Shown piece by piece: positions 47,530-59,751 of a stretch of DNA of 64,000 nucleotides (its first letter is position 1; the number at the start of each line of letters is the position of its first letter). The translations under genes were made by a program, and so were the position numbers. The stretch lies in NCBI GenBank assembly GCA_964017145.1, contig OZ024843.1, positions 2,285,001 to 2,349,000 of the forward strand, read 5' to 3'. The stretch is from Agrocybe praecox (lineage: Eukaryota; Basidiomycota; Agaricomycetes; Agaricales; Agrocybaceae). Below the pieces are notes generated by a model. The model did no database searches. It worked only from the letters and a program-made list of their open reading frames with translations, and was not told the DNA's origin.

Positions 47530-50500
47530 ATGTCAGGCTTTCTGAGCCCTGCAAATGGCCCTGATGCAGAGGACCGTATTTCACTTATGTCGGTTCAGTC
47601 CGTCAATCCGTCTCCAGACACGCTCACCAGTGAGTCCCCTATATTTACTTTTGTCGTAGGGTAAAACCTGAATTTCTTTTCTAGAACTCGTGAAGCGCCT
47701 AAGGGCCTTGACACTGACACTACTTCCCGTGGAAGTCGATCCTGCCAGCATCAGTGAACCAACAAGCAGAGTCATCACCCCTCAAGTGATCAGCGCGTAC
47801 AAAGCTGCAGCTGGTGACTTCGTAGAGGCTGTAAGAGTCCTCCGTCTATCTGCGCTTTAAGCCTTTGTGAACTCTTTTTTTATCGCCGCTCCAATAGCTT
47901 CCGTACTGTCTTTTACGCGCTAGGGCCGAATTCATGTGGGACGCTAACCACAATCCAGCTGACTATGGCGAGAACCTTGGGAGAGGTCTGTTGTAGTTTT
48001 TCGCATCATTAATTCCAATTAATGTGGTTCCAGCCATCGCTTGTGAGGTTTTGGCTCGCAGGATTTTGCACTTGACCATACCTGATAGAATAAACACCAT
48101 AATGTCAACCAGATATAAGCACCGCCAGATCGATGGTGACGAGAGTGATATGTCCAGTGCTCTCGAGATGGCAATTGACCAACATTGGTAAGCCCATAAA
48201 CTAATGGTAGGAGCTGTGTATTGAAGACAGCTTCTCTCACAGTACTATTTTCTTATCTTCGAGTGAAGCTCAACAAGGTGCGTGATACACTTCGAACATG
48301 TCTTTTACGTGGAATTCGCTGACATTCCCCTCGATATAGTCGTAAACGCCTTGTGGACCGGAGACCTCATTCAAAAGAACAACGAATATCATGACATCGA
48401 TTGTATGGTATACTTCTACTTATTAATTTTTTTATACTTAATTATACACGCGCAGACGTCCCCTACGCCGACACTCGCGAACATACATTTTGGGGCCACT
48501 TCGACCCCTCTCGATTATCAGTGCCTCGGTAAATAAATGTTTTCCTCGTTTAGCTGTAATTTCTGACATGCTCTCAGATATCAAAACATTTTCCGAATTG
48601 CCATCTGGCTATTTTTCCTCGGTGTATATTCTCGAGCAGGTTGGTCTTTCTTCATACATTAAATCGATGTTCTTTTTTAAGAAAATGACAAAGTCAGAGA
48701 GCCCCTGGAACGTCTGGACGCTGCACATAAAACACTGGACGGCTGGGAAATTGTTCTTTATGTTCTTTCTTTGTCATTCATCGTAGAAGGTATGCCTGTG
48801 TCTTGTTCTCTTCAACCGCCCTCTGATTTTTCTTTACCAAGATCTTCATAGAGTATGCACCAACATTGACATTCAAATTTGTCGAGATTGAGCTAACTTT
48901 TTCTAACCTTAGTTTTATACCTTGATACGATTTGTAACGTGGAGGGCATTTTCCTTTTGGAATGCTATCGCCTTCGTTACGGACTCTCTTCTTTTAACTG
49001 CTTTCATCTTCCGAGTCGCAGGCCTTGCATCGGATGGAGATAAAGAAGTAGCAATGCGTCTTCGCAGCTTCCAAATTCTCAGTTGTGTTTCTCCATTTAT
49101 ATGGTGAGTCTCAATTATCCATCAATATCGCTGAGGAATTTCTAATGCGATTCTGCTTCTAGGATGAGTAAGTACTCGTATTTACTGTACAAATTTTCTG
49201 ATATCCTGATGCAGCGAACTAGAGCTCGTTACAGTTTTTGATGGATATAAGTATGTCCCATTGTTACTTCTTAATTTCTTTCTTTTAAACTAATAACCTT
49301 TGTGCAGGTACATTGGGACGATGCAGATTTGCGTTGCGCGCATGCTGAAGGAATCTGGCATCTTTTTTGCTGTAAACATTCTTGGTCTCGAGATCGTGTG
49401 CAATTCTGATTGATTTTATAGCTTCTGTCGGTTCTCGCTATAGGCTTTGCTCAAGGCCTCTATGCCCTTGATGCTGCAGACGGATCAACGGATCCTCCCT
49501 CGGCGGTAGGGTGTGGTCATACTCTTTGACAATTATTACTCAAGATGGTTTGGTCATGTAGATCCTTAATGTGCTTGTACAAGCTCTCCTGCAGTAAGAA
49601 GAACATTTAGCAGTTATGGCGACGTATATTGACATATTCTTTCTAGGTCCCCTGACTATGAGAAGTTTGCTTCAAGGTTAGGCCTACCCATGTCAGTGAT
49701 AATACAGAAACTCATATTTGACTCTCCAGTCCAACTGGACTTATGCTCTATTATCTGTGAGATAATTTTTTGAACTATCATGCTTTAAATAAGATATGAT
49801 GTCTTACGTGCCCTTTCATCTAGCTGGAATGCAGTGACAGCTATCGTTCTTTTGAACGTGTTGATCTCTTTGTTTTCTTCAGCATACTCTGATGTAAGAT
49901 TTTTCTGACAATAATCACCGTGATAAATACTCAAGCGATATTCAAAGGTGATTGAGGATGCTGAGGCTCAATACCTGGCTTTCTTTGCTAGCAAAACTGT
50001 CGGCATGATCAGGGCCCCAGACTCCTACGTTTATCCTGCTCCTTTCAACCTAATGGAAGCCTTTTTAATTGCACCTTTAGAGTAAGCACGATACATGTCT
50101 TGTCGAAGGCCCATCCAACACTGAAAATACCAGATTCTTCCCATTCGTCAGGCTGAGCGAAAAGCGTTACGCTAAGGTACATAATAATTTCAATCATAAC
50201 AGTTGTCTTTAAGTGTTGACCTCACAATATTATTTAACCTAGCTGAACCGATATGTCATGGGTATCCTCTTCATTATCCCATTGACGATTATTGCTCTCT
50301 ATGAGTCTACTGTTGACAGTAATAAGCACACTTGGATGGAAAACTGGTTCCGAGGGAATGATGAAGGGGAGGAAGACTCACCCACGAACAGAAACCCACA
50401 AGTCGATGACCCCAATTGTATGGGATTGGAAATCAGCAAGGTGCCGTTTGAAGAACTTATCAAGGTTTTCCCAAATACAGCCCAGGTCTGTGTCTCTATT

Positions 50501-50636
50501 TTCCTGCAACGTCCATGATTGACCAAAAGCTTTCTTGTCATTATAGTCAAGCGAGGCTACGATCTTGAGAGAAATCGCCGACGTCAAGAAGCAGTTGCAA
50601 GAACTGTTAGAAAGACTTAATGCTACGAAACCCTGA
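47530..50636 (+). CDS. YVC1: Vacuolar TRP-type cation channel (TRPY/Yvc1 family)
   Basis: The spliced frame starts MSGFLSPANGPDAEDRISLM. An N-terminal helical cytosolic domain (KLVKRLRALTLTLLPVEVDP; ACEVLARRILHLTIPDRINT) precedes six membrane spans from about 48590. Recognisable parts are FRIAIWLFFLGVYS, WRAFSFWNAIAFVTDSLLL, FQILSCVSPFIW, KLVTVFDGYKYIGTMQICVA, the pore region (IGFAQGLYALDAADGSTDPP) and the last span VTAIVLLNVLISLFSSAYSD. The C-terminus ends in a coiled coil (REIADVKKQLQELLERLNAT). Yvc1 releases calcium from the vacuole in response to stretch or hyperosmotic shock. At least 18 introns interrupt it, with exons as small as 5, 27 and 30 nt, so automated gene finders may break it up. 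Confidence 0.9.
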
Positions 50637-50793
50637 ATTTACGATGGCAGGTACACGGATCTAATGGACATTACGAGATTTTATATCCAGTTATCCATGT
50701 ATCTCTTCGGTAAAAGATCTATTGATACATTTAGTTTTACATGTTATATACAAAAAAGAGAATCTGTAACTATGAGACAGTCAAGTTGGATAG

Positions 50794-51589
50794 TTAAGTG
50801 TTGCGCGTAGGATCTTGCACCGGATTTCGCACTAGTTGCGTAAGTACACTCATGGACCTAACAAAATAAGGTCGGATCTCATTGATTTCCATGGAACAAA
50901 GATTTGGCAACTAGGTGATAGCCAGTATATGTAAGCTGTTGCAAAGCCGAAGGTTTATACAACTCACACTCAGTTCGCTATGATCCAGAGTTTTGATGCC
51001 CTCCCTACTTTTAGCTTGACGCGCCTCGCGTAAATCTTTCAAAAGTGAACGAAGTTTGTCTGGATTCTCCAGATCGTCTGACGCGCTGTTGCAAAAATTA
51101 TTAATGTTGGTGCAGGCTATAATTGCGAAGGGGACATACACGTCCAGAATTACTTTCGCGATTTCATTGAAACGAAAGGGAAGGCTGCTGAACGATGGCT
51201 GGGATATTTCCAAATTCAGGCGTTCTTGTAGATATTCTTATTTCCCGCACAAACCATCATGAGGATCTAAAATGCATAGATGAAGGGAAGGGCATACCAA
51301 CGTTTAGCCATGCAGGAGCTACGATATGGCATTTCTTCTTCATTTTAAGGTTTACAGCCATCCAAAGAGGAATTTTGGCCTTATTGGGAGGCCTGAGGGG
51401 ACCATAAGCGCCCTGGAGGACTTGATTAACCCATTACGCGTTATAGGTGGGCTGCGAAGAGAAGTGTACCGAGATAAAGGCCGTTTTTTCCATTGAAATG
51501 AGGGGTACAATTTCAATGAGCTGCTGTGAGGCTACTAGCTCGAGTTCAGGGGGTGTCACTGAGGAGCGCAAGGAAACAGGAAGAGACAT
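50794..51589 (-). CDS. PSF2: GINS complex subunit Psf2
   Basis: The frame [20 protein letters not shown] continues with [40 protein letters not shown] and [20 protein letters not shown]. Next come [15 protein letters not shown] and [20 protein letters not shown], then [10 protein letters not shown]. This is the complete Psf2 fold, A domain then B domain. The C-terminus ([20 protein letters not shown]) also matches. GINS joins Cdc45 and Mcm2-7 to form the replicative helicase. About four introns. The gene is divergent from haspin with a very short shared promoter and converges on the TRP channel (157 bp between stops). Confidence 0.94.
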
Positions 51590-51826
51590 ATTATTGTCTG
51601 GAGTGGCCAGTGCTGAGTGCTCAGTGCAGCCTGCACAGTACAGATACATTACGACCACGTGATCTGACGCGACTCGCCAATGACCGAATTTGGAATTGAT
51701 TCTCAACCACTGTCGTTTTTGAACCTCAACGACCTCGCTATTCTGGCAGACTTACGACTCATCTCCATATCAGATCCGTATTCTCTTTGTATCTTACTCA
51801 CAGCAGCAGTGATATCTGTTGCTATA
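51590..51826. promoter_or_regulatory. Shared PSF2/haspin promoter
   Basis: A compact region between two divergent cell-cycle genes. It contains CACGTG at 51656-51661, an MCB-like ACGCGA at 51667-51672, and an inverted repeat CTGAG-TG-CTCAG at 51613-51624. The right boundary assumes that haspin starts at 51827 rather than 51680. Confidence 0.4.
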
Positions 51827-54537
51827 ATGCTGGGCGCCCACACCAAGCAAATCAATGCCTACGGAAAGCGTTCGCGGAGAGTGGTAGACGCCCCTTTGAC
51901 TTCTACCCGCACAATATCCAACATCGACATCATCGGCATCTTCGATGATCTCCCACCTGCACCTGCTAAGGCATCTTTAGCGAACAAAATGAAGAAGCGA
52001 GAGAACGCAGTCCCGAAAGTGGCCTCCCCGAAAGTTGTTGGCCTTCAAAAGAAGAAGCGACTATCTCCAGTTCTCTCGCCAGTCAGGCAGAAGAAACTTG
52101 GTCGAGTTGCAGAGCTTAAGGGAGAGGAATTATTTCGTCAGATACCCAAATCCAAATCCATGAAGTCCAAAGCAAAGCCACTGGGGTCTGGAAATCCAGA
52201 CGATCCCGTTGTGTTATCTGTTTCTCCACCTCGAGCACCACTGGCGGCAGTACCTGTTAATCTTTCTGGATCTCCGGCACTATCTAGTGTCCGCAAGGCC
52301 ATTTCTAGAGCTACTCCACGCGAAAACAAATTGTTTGCACCATTTGTAGACGTCGACATCATTGTCCTTGATGATAATGGCCACACCGTCCACGCCGAGA
52401 AAAGAGTAGTTAAAGCGAATCAACAATGTAGGCCAACTCAGCGTAACCCCTTTACCTCTGACCTCAAAGCTGCCCCCGTCGCGATACCAGCTACTGATAG
52501 CGACAATGAACCCGACGATAGTCCCATACGACCGCGGCGGAAGGCACCAAGCAAGAAACCCATCATAGCCTCAGACAACTCGGAATCTGATGATGACTAC
52601 ACCCTCTCCAAATCAAAGCATGTTGCCAAGAAAGACACTAAAGTAGTATCCCAGCGTGCTCTTTCGCGGACAAACACCGTAGTTACAGTAGAGATTCCAC
52701 CAGCACCGTATCGTACACAAGCTCGTGTACCTACATCAAAGCCTGCTACAACTGCACCAATAAGCTCGGAAGACCACGAAATACGACGACCTCCCTCCCC
52801 TCTCTATATACCCAAGGACCAGTCACGAGTCCCTGCTCAGCGATACCAACCTCTTCCTCTCCGCCAGCTCACTCCCATCAAAGGTGGCCGCAAAAGACTA
52901 TTCGAGCCTCCGTCTCCCCCTTCTCCAACAACTCCCACCGATTTCGATCTCTCTCTGGATTTCTCAGAGTTAGACCTGAAAGACGACTCCCAGACACAAC
53001 CTATATATCAAAGCGATTTTGATGTTCCTGAATTCCTGTTACCTCTTCTACAAGAATGCCACCAAGAAACTTGTGGTCCCCACAATTTTTCAACTTTCAT
53101 AGAGTCATTCTCATATGATGCGATCTTTGATTCCGTTCGAGATAAACAGGGAGTAGACATGCAATTCAAGAAAATTGGGGAAGCTAGCTATTCCGAAGTG
53201 TTTGGGATGGGAGACGTTGTACTAAAGGTCATACCTCTGCGCAATGAAACAAAGGAGGCCGGAAGTCTATCCGATGAAGATGGCCCAGCACCTAGTGATG
53301 TGAAGGATGTGAGGAAAGAAATCATTGTCACAAGAGCGACGGGCGAAGTTCACCATGGGTTCGTCAAACTTTTGAAGACCTACGTCGTCCGAGGTAGATA
53401 TCCTGAAGTTTTACTTCAGCTTTGGGACGAATACAACGAAAGGAAAGGCTCTGAAAGTATAAGACCAGGTAATTTCCATCCAATATTTCTCCGTTTTAAA
53501 CTCTTCCAACGCATATATTTGCAATACAGACACCTTCAAAGTGTCACAGGTCTACGCAATCATAGTGCTTCCAAATGGAGGTCCTGATTTAGAGGCGTAT
53601 ACTTTTCACAATGTTAACCGTGTCGGGTGGAGGCAGGCTTGCAGCATTTTCTGGCAAGTGGCGAAGGCTCTTTCCCATGCAGAGTACCTTGTTTCATTCG
53701 AAGTAAGCATGTATCATCAAAGGCTTCTGAACTGCCTAATGCCACACACTAGCATCGAGACCTTCACTGGGGTCAAATTCTCGTAAAAAATCTGCAAGTA
53801 AATGCACTACGATCCCTCAACACGAATCAGAAGATGAAATCAAAAGGCGGTCGTGTTTGGATGGACGATCCATCGCACGGTATTCGAGCCACTGTGATTG
53901 ATCTAGGATTATCGAGAATGGACGCAGGAGATGGAACTAGCCCCGTCCGCGTACACTGGACTCCTTTTGACGAGGAAGTGTTTATGGGGGAAGGTAAAGT
54001 ATATTTCGTTCCGATTGTACCACATGTCCCTTATGTTTAAACTTCGCAGGCGACTATCAGTTCGATGTTTACCGGATGATGCGGGAGTTAGTTGGCGATG
54101 CATGGGCCGATTTCCATCCGTTCACCAACGTCGTCGTAAGTGTGGCATCAGCTTCTTCGTGATTTGCCTTTTTTTCTGATCAGCCTTGCTTTCAGTGGTT
54201 GCATTATCTGCTGCGCAAGCTTCTTTTTGATAAAGGCCTAAAACCTCCCAGTGCTGCGCGGAAGACGAAAACGACGGCAGAAATGCCAGCTCCAACCAAC
54301 GAAAGTTCTTTCTCAGAGAAAGATTGTTATGACTGCCTCGTGGACTTGGAGAGCTGGCTAGGACAGTCTATTGTGGAGCACCTCCCGGCAAGTTCATTAC
54401 CAGCGGCGAAAGTCAAAGGGAAGAAAAAGGTTCAGGCTACTGTTAAACCTGCATCATTCAATGGGCCCGCTCGTGTCGGTGAAATCATTGCTTATGGGGA
54501 GAAGAAACAATGGATTAAGCTAACTAGGATGTTTTAA
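51680..54537 (+). CDS. Haspin-type histone H3 kinase
   Basis: The frame is open from an ATG at 51680, but the ATG at 51827 (MLGAHTKQINAYGKRSRRVV) is the likelier start. A basic, Ser/Pro-rich N-terminus of about 400 residues leads to the kinase. Motifs: glycine loop IGEASYSEVFGMGDVVLKVI with the catalytic Lys, haspin-specific insert EIIVTRATGEVHHGFVKLLK, hinge YAIIVLPNGGPDLEAYTFHN, catalytic loop HRDLHWGQILVKN, and IDLGLSRMDAGDG in place of DFG, as is normal for haspins. FDVYRMMRELVGDAWADFHP and a helical C-lobe follow. Haspin phosphorylates histone H3 Thr3 to place the chromosomal passenger complex at centromeres. Five or so introns lie in the kinase part. Confidence 0.9.
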
Positions 54538-54870
54538 ACTGTCGTCGTCAACCTCTATACCATGTTTTTGTCTCGCTTTTCCGCTCTGTTTTCACTGTAA
54601 ACACCAGGTAAATACATATAATTGGGTGGGTGTTCGGTGAGATTCCCTATCTACAAAAAGTCTATGAAGGGTATATAACAAACGTCGCGTACTTTGAGTA
54701 CGCCGGTACTCGATCTATACGCAAATACGAAAATGGGCTATTGCTACAAAATATTAGAGAGCTATAAAAGCAAAGCAGGAGTATGAAGTTCACTATCAGA
54801 GCATAAGGAAAGTGTGTTGTAAGGCACATATATGTAAGCGTTCTCTGGATACAAAACACTTGAGTCAAAA
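54538..54870. other. Intergenic: convergent 3' flanks
   Basis: About 330 bases between the haspin stop (+) and the GH16 stop (-). AT-rich, likely both 3' untranslated regions. An open minus-strand frame (54877-54662) has a hydrophobic run but no start context or family resemblance. Nothing else is seen. Confidence 0.45.
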
Positions 54871-57418
54871 TTAACAAGATTCCAAAAATGAATTCTTCGG
54901 AAAGGGCTTCCCATAGTCGCCCCTCCAGGTGGTAAAATTAGGGTTAGTATACACTTCGATATTGCTGGATTTATAGAGTTAGAGTCTTCCAAAGAAACCC
55001 AGATAAAAGAGCATAGCACACTTGTTAATGTAGTCCATGGTTGGGAAATCCTTGGGGTCGCATCCAACATTGATATGGTCCATGTGTTGATATACGCGGA
55101 TGTAATCTATCTTCATGGTCGTCGGGAAAGTCAGATGTTCAAAGTCGATGGCACCAAAGTTTTTCGACATTCCAAGGTTGATGATTATGTACTAGGCATG
55201 TTGTTGAGCATTCAATGTGCAGACAAGAGAGGTCAATATTTACCATAGGTTCTTGAGGGACAGGACGTGCGGATATTTCGACGGATGGATCAGGCCCCAA
55301 GCCAGCGGCGTTCAATGCCCATGATGTTTTGTTATCTGATACCCATGAGATATACTGGGAAGATGTTAATGAATAAATAAAAATAGCGTCAAAGAATGAA
55401 GCTAACGGCGTCATCGTAACCTGCCAAACAAAGTATTCCATATATAAAAGTAACAACCAGCACTAAGAGGCCCCACGTACCTGGTTTATACTGCAAGAAT
55501 ACTTAACATTCTGGGTATCCTTCAACGTATGGGACGTCTTACCTCGAACCCGTATACAGAGTGACAATCCTCCACTAACTCATAGCATAGTTGGTTTGTG
55601 TTCGTGACGACCGAAGTGGCCATCTGATTAGCACTGCCGATAAAACCGTTCTGTCGTGTAATCGTCGGGTCTGCAAATATCTCGTTCAGTGAGGAATTAT
55701 CCCAGAAATAATGACGATTGAAAGGCTGGACGGGATCTCAGTACGATCTTCGAAATATCATTTATGATGAATTGACTTACTGCCCATTGCGCTGATTGTG
55801 AAACTTGCCCCGTTGGAGGGTGCCCGCTGACTTGCGCTTCGAAGATATCGATTTCAGGAGCGGATCTTCCGACATAAGTTCCATCTTCGTGTTTTGGTCC
55901 AGGATGTTCTTCACCGTCGCATGTACACCGTGATAGTCTTTGCCCAGGCAAATACGACAAAGCACCGCCGTATGCCCAATCTCCATCTGTTATAGCTGCC
56001 AGGGGTTCACCGTTAAATGTTTGATTAGGCGCCGTTCCTACGTCGCAGCTGTCGTAGGTATAAGGCCACTTTTTTAATACCTTTAGCCAACATAAGAAAC
56101 GAGAACCGGTACGCCACTTACCATCCCTTCCAAGCTTGCACCATAGCCCGCTCTTCCCAGGTTGCCCATGGTCCACACAGCGGGCCACATGCCGGCTACG
56201 TTATTTACGCCAGGTAGCTGGACGGAAGCTTCGATGTAGCCACCCGTAAAACAAAATTTATTCCTATGGAAGACGGCCCAGAGTCAGGAATCAATGGCGG
56301 ATGGATGGGATATAGAGCAAATCTGACCAGGACGACATCAAGCCTGTCGGGAGGGGAGGATCGCAATCAGAGAGCATGTTTATGACAGCCATAACCAGTC
56401 GACTTACCTCCTTGATATTGAAGATCATGGCTAAATTTCTCAGAAAAGGTTATAACCAATGATCCTCCTGAGGTGGTTATGGCTTCTGGGTCGTACCATT
56501 CCAAGTTATTCGTTGCCTGACTGAAAGTAAATATATGCGGTCGTACATATATAAAGATGTCCGTATTACCCAGTAGTGTAAGTCCTCGGCTTCCCAGTAT
56601 GGGTCATCTCCTGGATAAAACGTCCTGCCATCCATGTTGAATTCGTCTGAAAAGACTAACAACATGGGTGCGCCATTGACGAAGGAAGGCTTTACATGAG
56701 CTTCTTTTGGTGTGTCCAGATCGACGAGACCAAAATTGCCCAACGAAGGGACCTGATCCAAGGCGTCAGAAACAAATGCACATTTGTGCCCACTTGAGAC
56801 TTTACCTGGCCAGAGGAATTGACGCCTCCAAGGCTATACTCCAACGATGCCCATCGACTGTTGTAAGTTATAATGGGGTAACCAATACTTGGCCATTTTT
56901 AAATTTTAAAAAGCGACACCCAGGCTCTGAATTCCACTCACAATAAAAGAATAAGAGCTACTAGAAGGATGACCAGACAGCCGACGTTGACGAATCCTCT
57001 GGCATTCAAGGCAAGATTCTCTCTCTTCGACCTATGCTGGGGTGATTCTCTCTCGGGATCGTGGAGGTCATCGTCTGGTTCTATCAAGTCTCGTGATAAA
57101 TCAGAGCCCCACAGACGAGGATCCGGCGAGAGAGAAAACTAGGGAATATTTTGAGTTGATGGTGAAATATTCAAGCGCATTGCCAACCTTGTCTGAGAGT
57201 GTACTTAGTCGTGATCCAGCGCCTAGCGAGTAAGGAGACTCTGAAATGCTTTGCTAATGCAGATAGTATCTGAATGACGGGGAATATATATTTTTTCTCT
57301 GATTCGGTCTTACCCAACTATCTCGTCTTAGAATACCAAAACTTGAAGCTCGTGGAAGGGACAGGGAAGAGTCAGCAGAGGCATACCCAGGATGTGGAGA
57401 ACCAGGATAGTATGGCAT
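54871..57418 (-). CDS. GH16 protein of the Kre6/Skn1 family (beta-1,6-glucan synthesis)
   Basis: A cytosolic N-terminus (MPYYPGSPHPGYASADSS; SRLSTLSDKVGNALEYFTIN) precedes one membrane span (GFVNVGCLVILLVALILLF). Type II topology fits the family. The luminal domain has LVFSDEFNMDGRTFYPGDDP, YWEAEDLHYWATNNLEWYDP, a GH16 core with GMWPAVWTMGNLGRAGYGAS, and the catalytic motif APEIDIFEAQV (ExDxxE). The end is MKIDYIRVYQHMDHINVGCD and a short tail with a stop at 54871. Kre6 and Skn1 act in the ER, Golgi or plasma membrane and are needed for beta-1,6-glucan in the cell wall. About ten introns. The first junction is ambiguous by two bases. It is divergent from the F-box gene (245 bp). Confidence 0.91.
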
Positions 57419-57663
57419 AGTGGTCTAGATGGGAGAAAAGAAAGGCAGGCATTGAAGCAGGGGTTTGCGTATGTAAAGGGACGGAGAAGCGCTCCAGACT
57501 GCGAGAATCCGCATAATCGACTTCTTTGATACATCCGAGCAAATGAAGCCATTGTTTGTTGCCAGTGAAGCAGAAGGAAAGCCTATAACGGTTATACGTA
57601 CAACTGTCTCGATGATCACCCATACCCGAGGGTTTCCCACGGTTACCTTTCTGCTCGTCCATC

Positions 57664-59505
57664 ATGTTCTTTGAAAGCCTACCAGTCGACTTGATCGCAG
57701 AAATCCTCAGTGAATTGGATTTGCATTCTTTAATCCAAATGACCCATGTTTCCAAACGTTTCCATCTCGTCGCTTCCGATGTTTCTCTTAATCCTTGGAG
57801 AAAGCCAATCATGCACATCTTGCGCGCTCACACATACGAACCAGCTTTCAAACATCTTAGCGTACGCACAACAGTCCCAAGGCAGAATTGGATCGAGGTC
57901 CTGTCTTTGGCACGTCCTTCCTTTATTCTTTTCGATGCAACTCTTCCAAATCTGAAAGCGTCTGATTGGGAAGAATGCTTTAAACGTCGCTTTCTTCCTA
58001 GCTGGGAGAAATGGCGCAAAGAGAGTTCTTGGAAGGAAGCCTTCCTCAAGTACGGTTTATTCACATTTCGTGATGCTCTGCTTTTTCAAAGGTTGTGCTT
58101 CAGACTTTTGCACAGAGTTTGGCACCGTAGCTCTACAACTTGCACGACTGACGAATCCTGGACTAAGTCAGCTCAAAGCCACTCGCATCCTTCAATCTTC
58201 TGATTTTTTAGGTATATCGTTCTAAACCGGAATGGATCTGCAAACGAACTAGAAGTTTCATCCAGGAATTTCAATCCATTGTCTGTCTTCAACCAAATGA
58301 AGTGATTCTCGTTTATGAACCAAGTTGAAATGTTGCTCACCAACGTCTCAAAGGCAGCAAAGTAATCTTTCACATCTAGAGACTCGAATGAAAGTAAGTA
58401 TTTTGAAATTAACTTTCCAATATTTCTGAAACCCTTCCGCAGCTTGTCATCGAACTCGCAGACGTACGCATCTTAGCATTTGGCACATTAGCAAAGCCCC
58501 GTAGTGACTTTATGGTGAATCCAAATGCCCATATGTTCCTTAATCCTCCTGGAATTACAGACGATAAATTGGGGAATCCCTTGTCTAGACTCACGTCTAG
58601 GAGAGGGTCGCAAGACTTAATCGACGATCACGGTGTCTACCCAATGTCGGCATCGATCGTACCTGCCTTTTGTTCGTATCTTGTTTGACCATTCTATTGT
58701 TGATTCTCTTCTATTTTCTAATTAAATTTCACAGTATTTAGGGAATATCGACATCCGTCGTTGAACTACAGCCGCCTTCTGTATCCCAAGCCGTCACTTT
58801 CCCATAGAAACTACCCTCAATTTACACCGGGTGGGGGTGACGTAAGATGGGTAGGTGCGGATGAATTCGCAGAAAAGGGTTTACATTGGGTAGGCGGTCT
58901 GATGTGGGTCCCACGTTTATTTCTTGATGTGGATGATCGTGGGCTCACGTAGACGTCCCTTTTAGGATTACCGCCCAGCTCTTAAGTCCTTCACATGATG
59001 GTGAAAATGCAATTTTGGGCAGACAACATGTATCTTTTGCCTGGCAAGATTTTTGGGCTATTGCTCCTTGGATGGAGGAAATAATTACCAGAAGAATAGA
59101 TGGGTTTGGATTGGGTATTTGAATCCATTCTAATGCTGATATATTTCTTCGACATAATCCACCATCCAGAACCGCGCTCGGAAGTGATATCTGTATCTGT
59201 GTTTTCATGTCTAGCAATCAACCTCCCTCGGGAAATCGTAATTATTTGACGTTTCAGGCCATCTTTATTATGCAGATCGACTCCATATGCCCGTAAAAGT
59301 ATTCACACACGTGGTCTTGACAAGAAATGCTGTAGGCGCGCGTCGTTCAACTTCCTTACAGGGACAAGTACGATATTACCAAGCAGGTGAGACCCCTTTT
59401 GTTATCAGAATTCTGGGAGATCGTGCCTTTGTCGCGTGTCCAGCATTATATCAGAGCCCCGACCGTTTTGTCGATCTAATCGTGTGTTCGCATCCGGAAA
59501 AATAA
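57664..59505 (+). CDS. F-box protein of unknown target
   Basis: The F-box is at residues 2-45 (FESLPVDLIAEILSELDLHS, then HVSKRFHLVASD). A helical segment follows (NWIEVLSLARPSFILFDATL; DWEECFKRRFLPSWEKWRKE), then beta-rich segments with LVIELADVRILAFGTLAKPR, YPMSASIVPAF and GENAILGRQHVSFAWQDFWA. The C-terminus is uncertain. One choice stops at 59122 (FGLGI). The other uses a long intron (about 59115-59261) to join an open exon encoding HLYYADRLHMPVKVFTHVVL to PDRFVDLIVCSHPEK, stopping at 59505. I prefer the longer form because that exon looks coding and has no start of its own context. F-box proteins bring substrates to SCF ubiquitin ligases. No LRR or WD repeats are seen. Confidence 0.72.
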
Positions 59506-59751
59506 TAACTTTAAGCTCACATTTTGGGTATATCCGAACCGTCAAACACAATAAAATGTGATCGCAAGCGCAGCCTATGCAATGAACGAGCTTTGTTTCG
59601 GTCCCGGATGTTTACTAATGTATGAAGGTATTAAAGAGACGAAATAGGTTGAGGATAATTCGATCCCCACTCTCACACTTTCTCTAATTTGACTGCACTG
59701 CGTTGCTGGACAGCGTTTCGATACTATTTTATTTGCATCACTTAATTTGAC

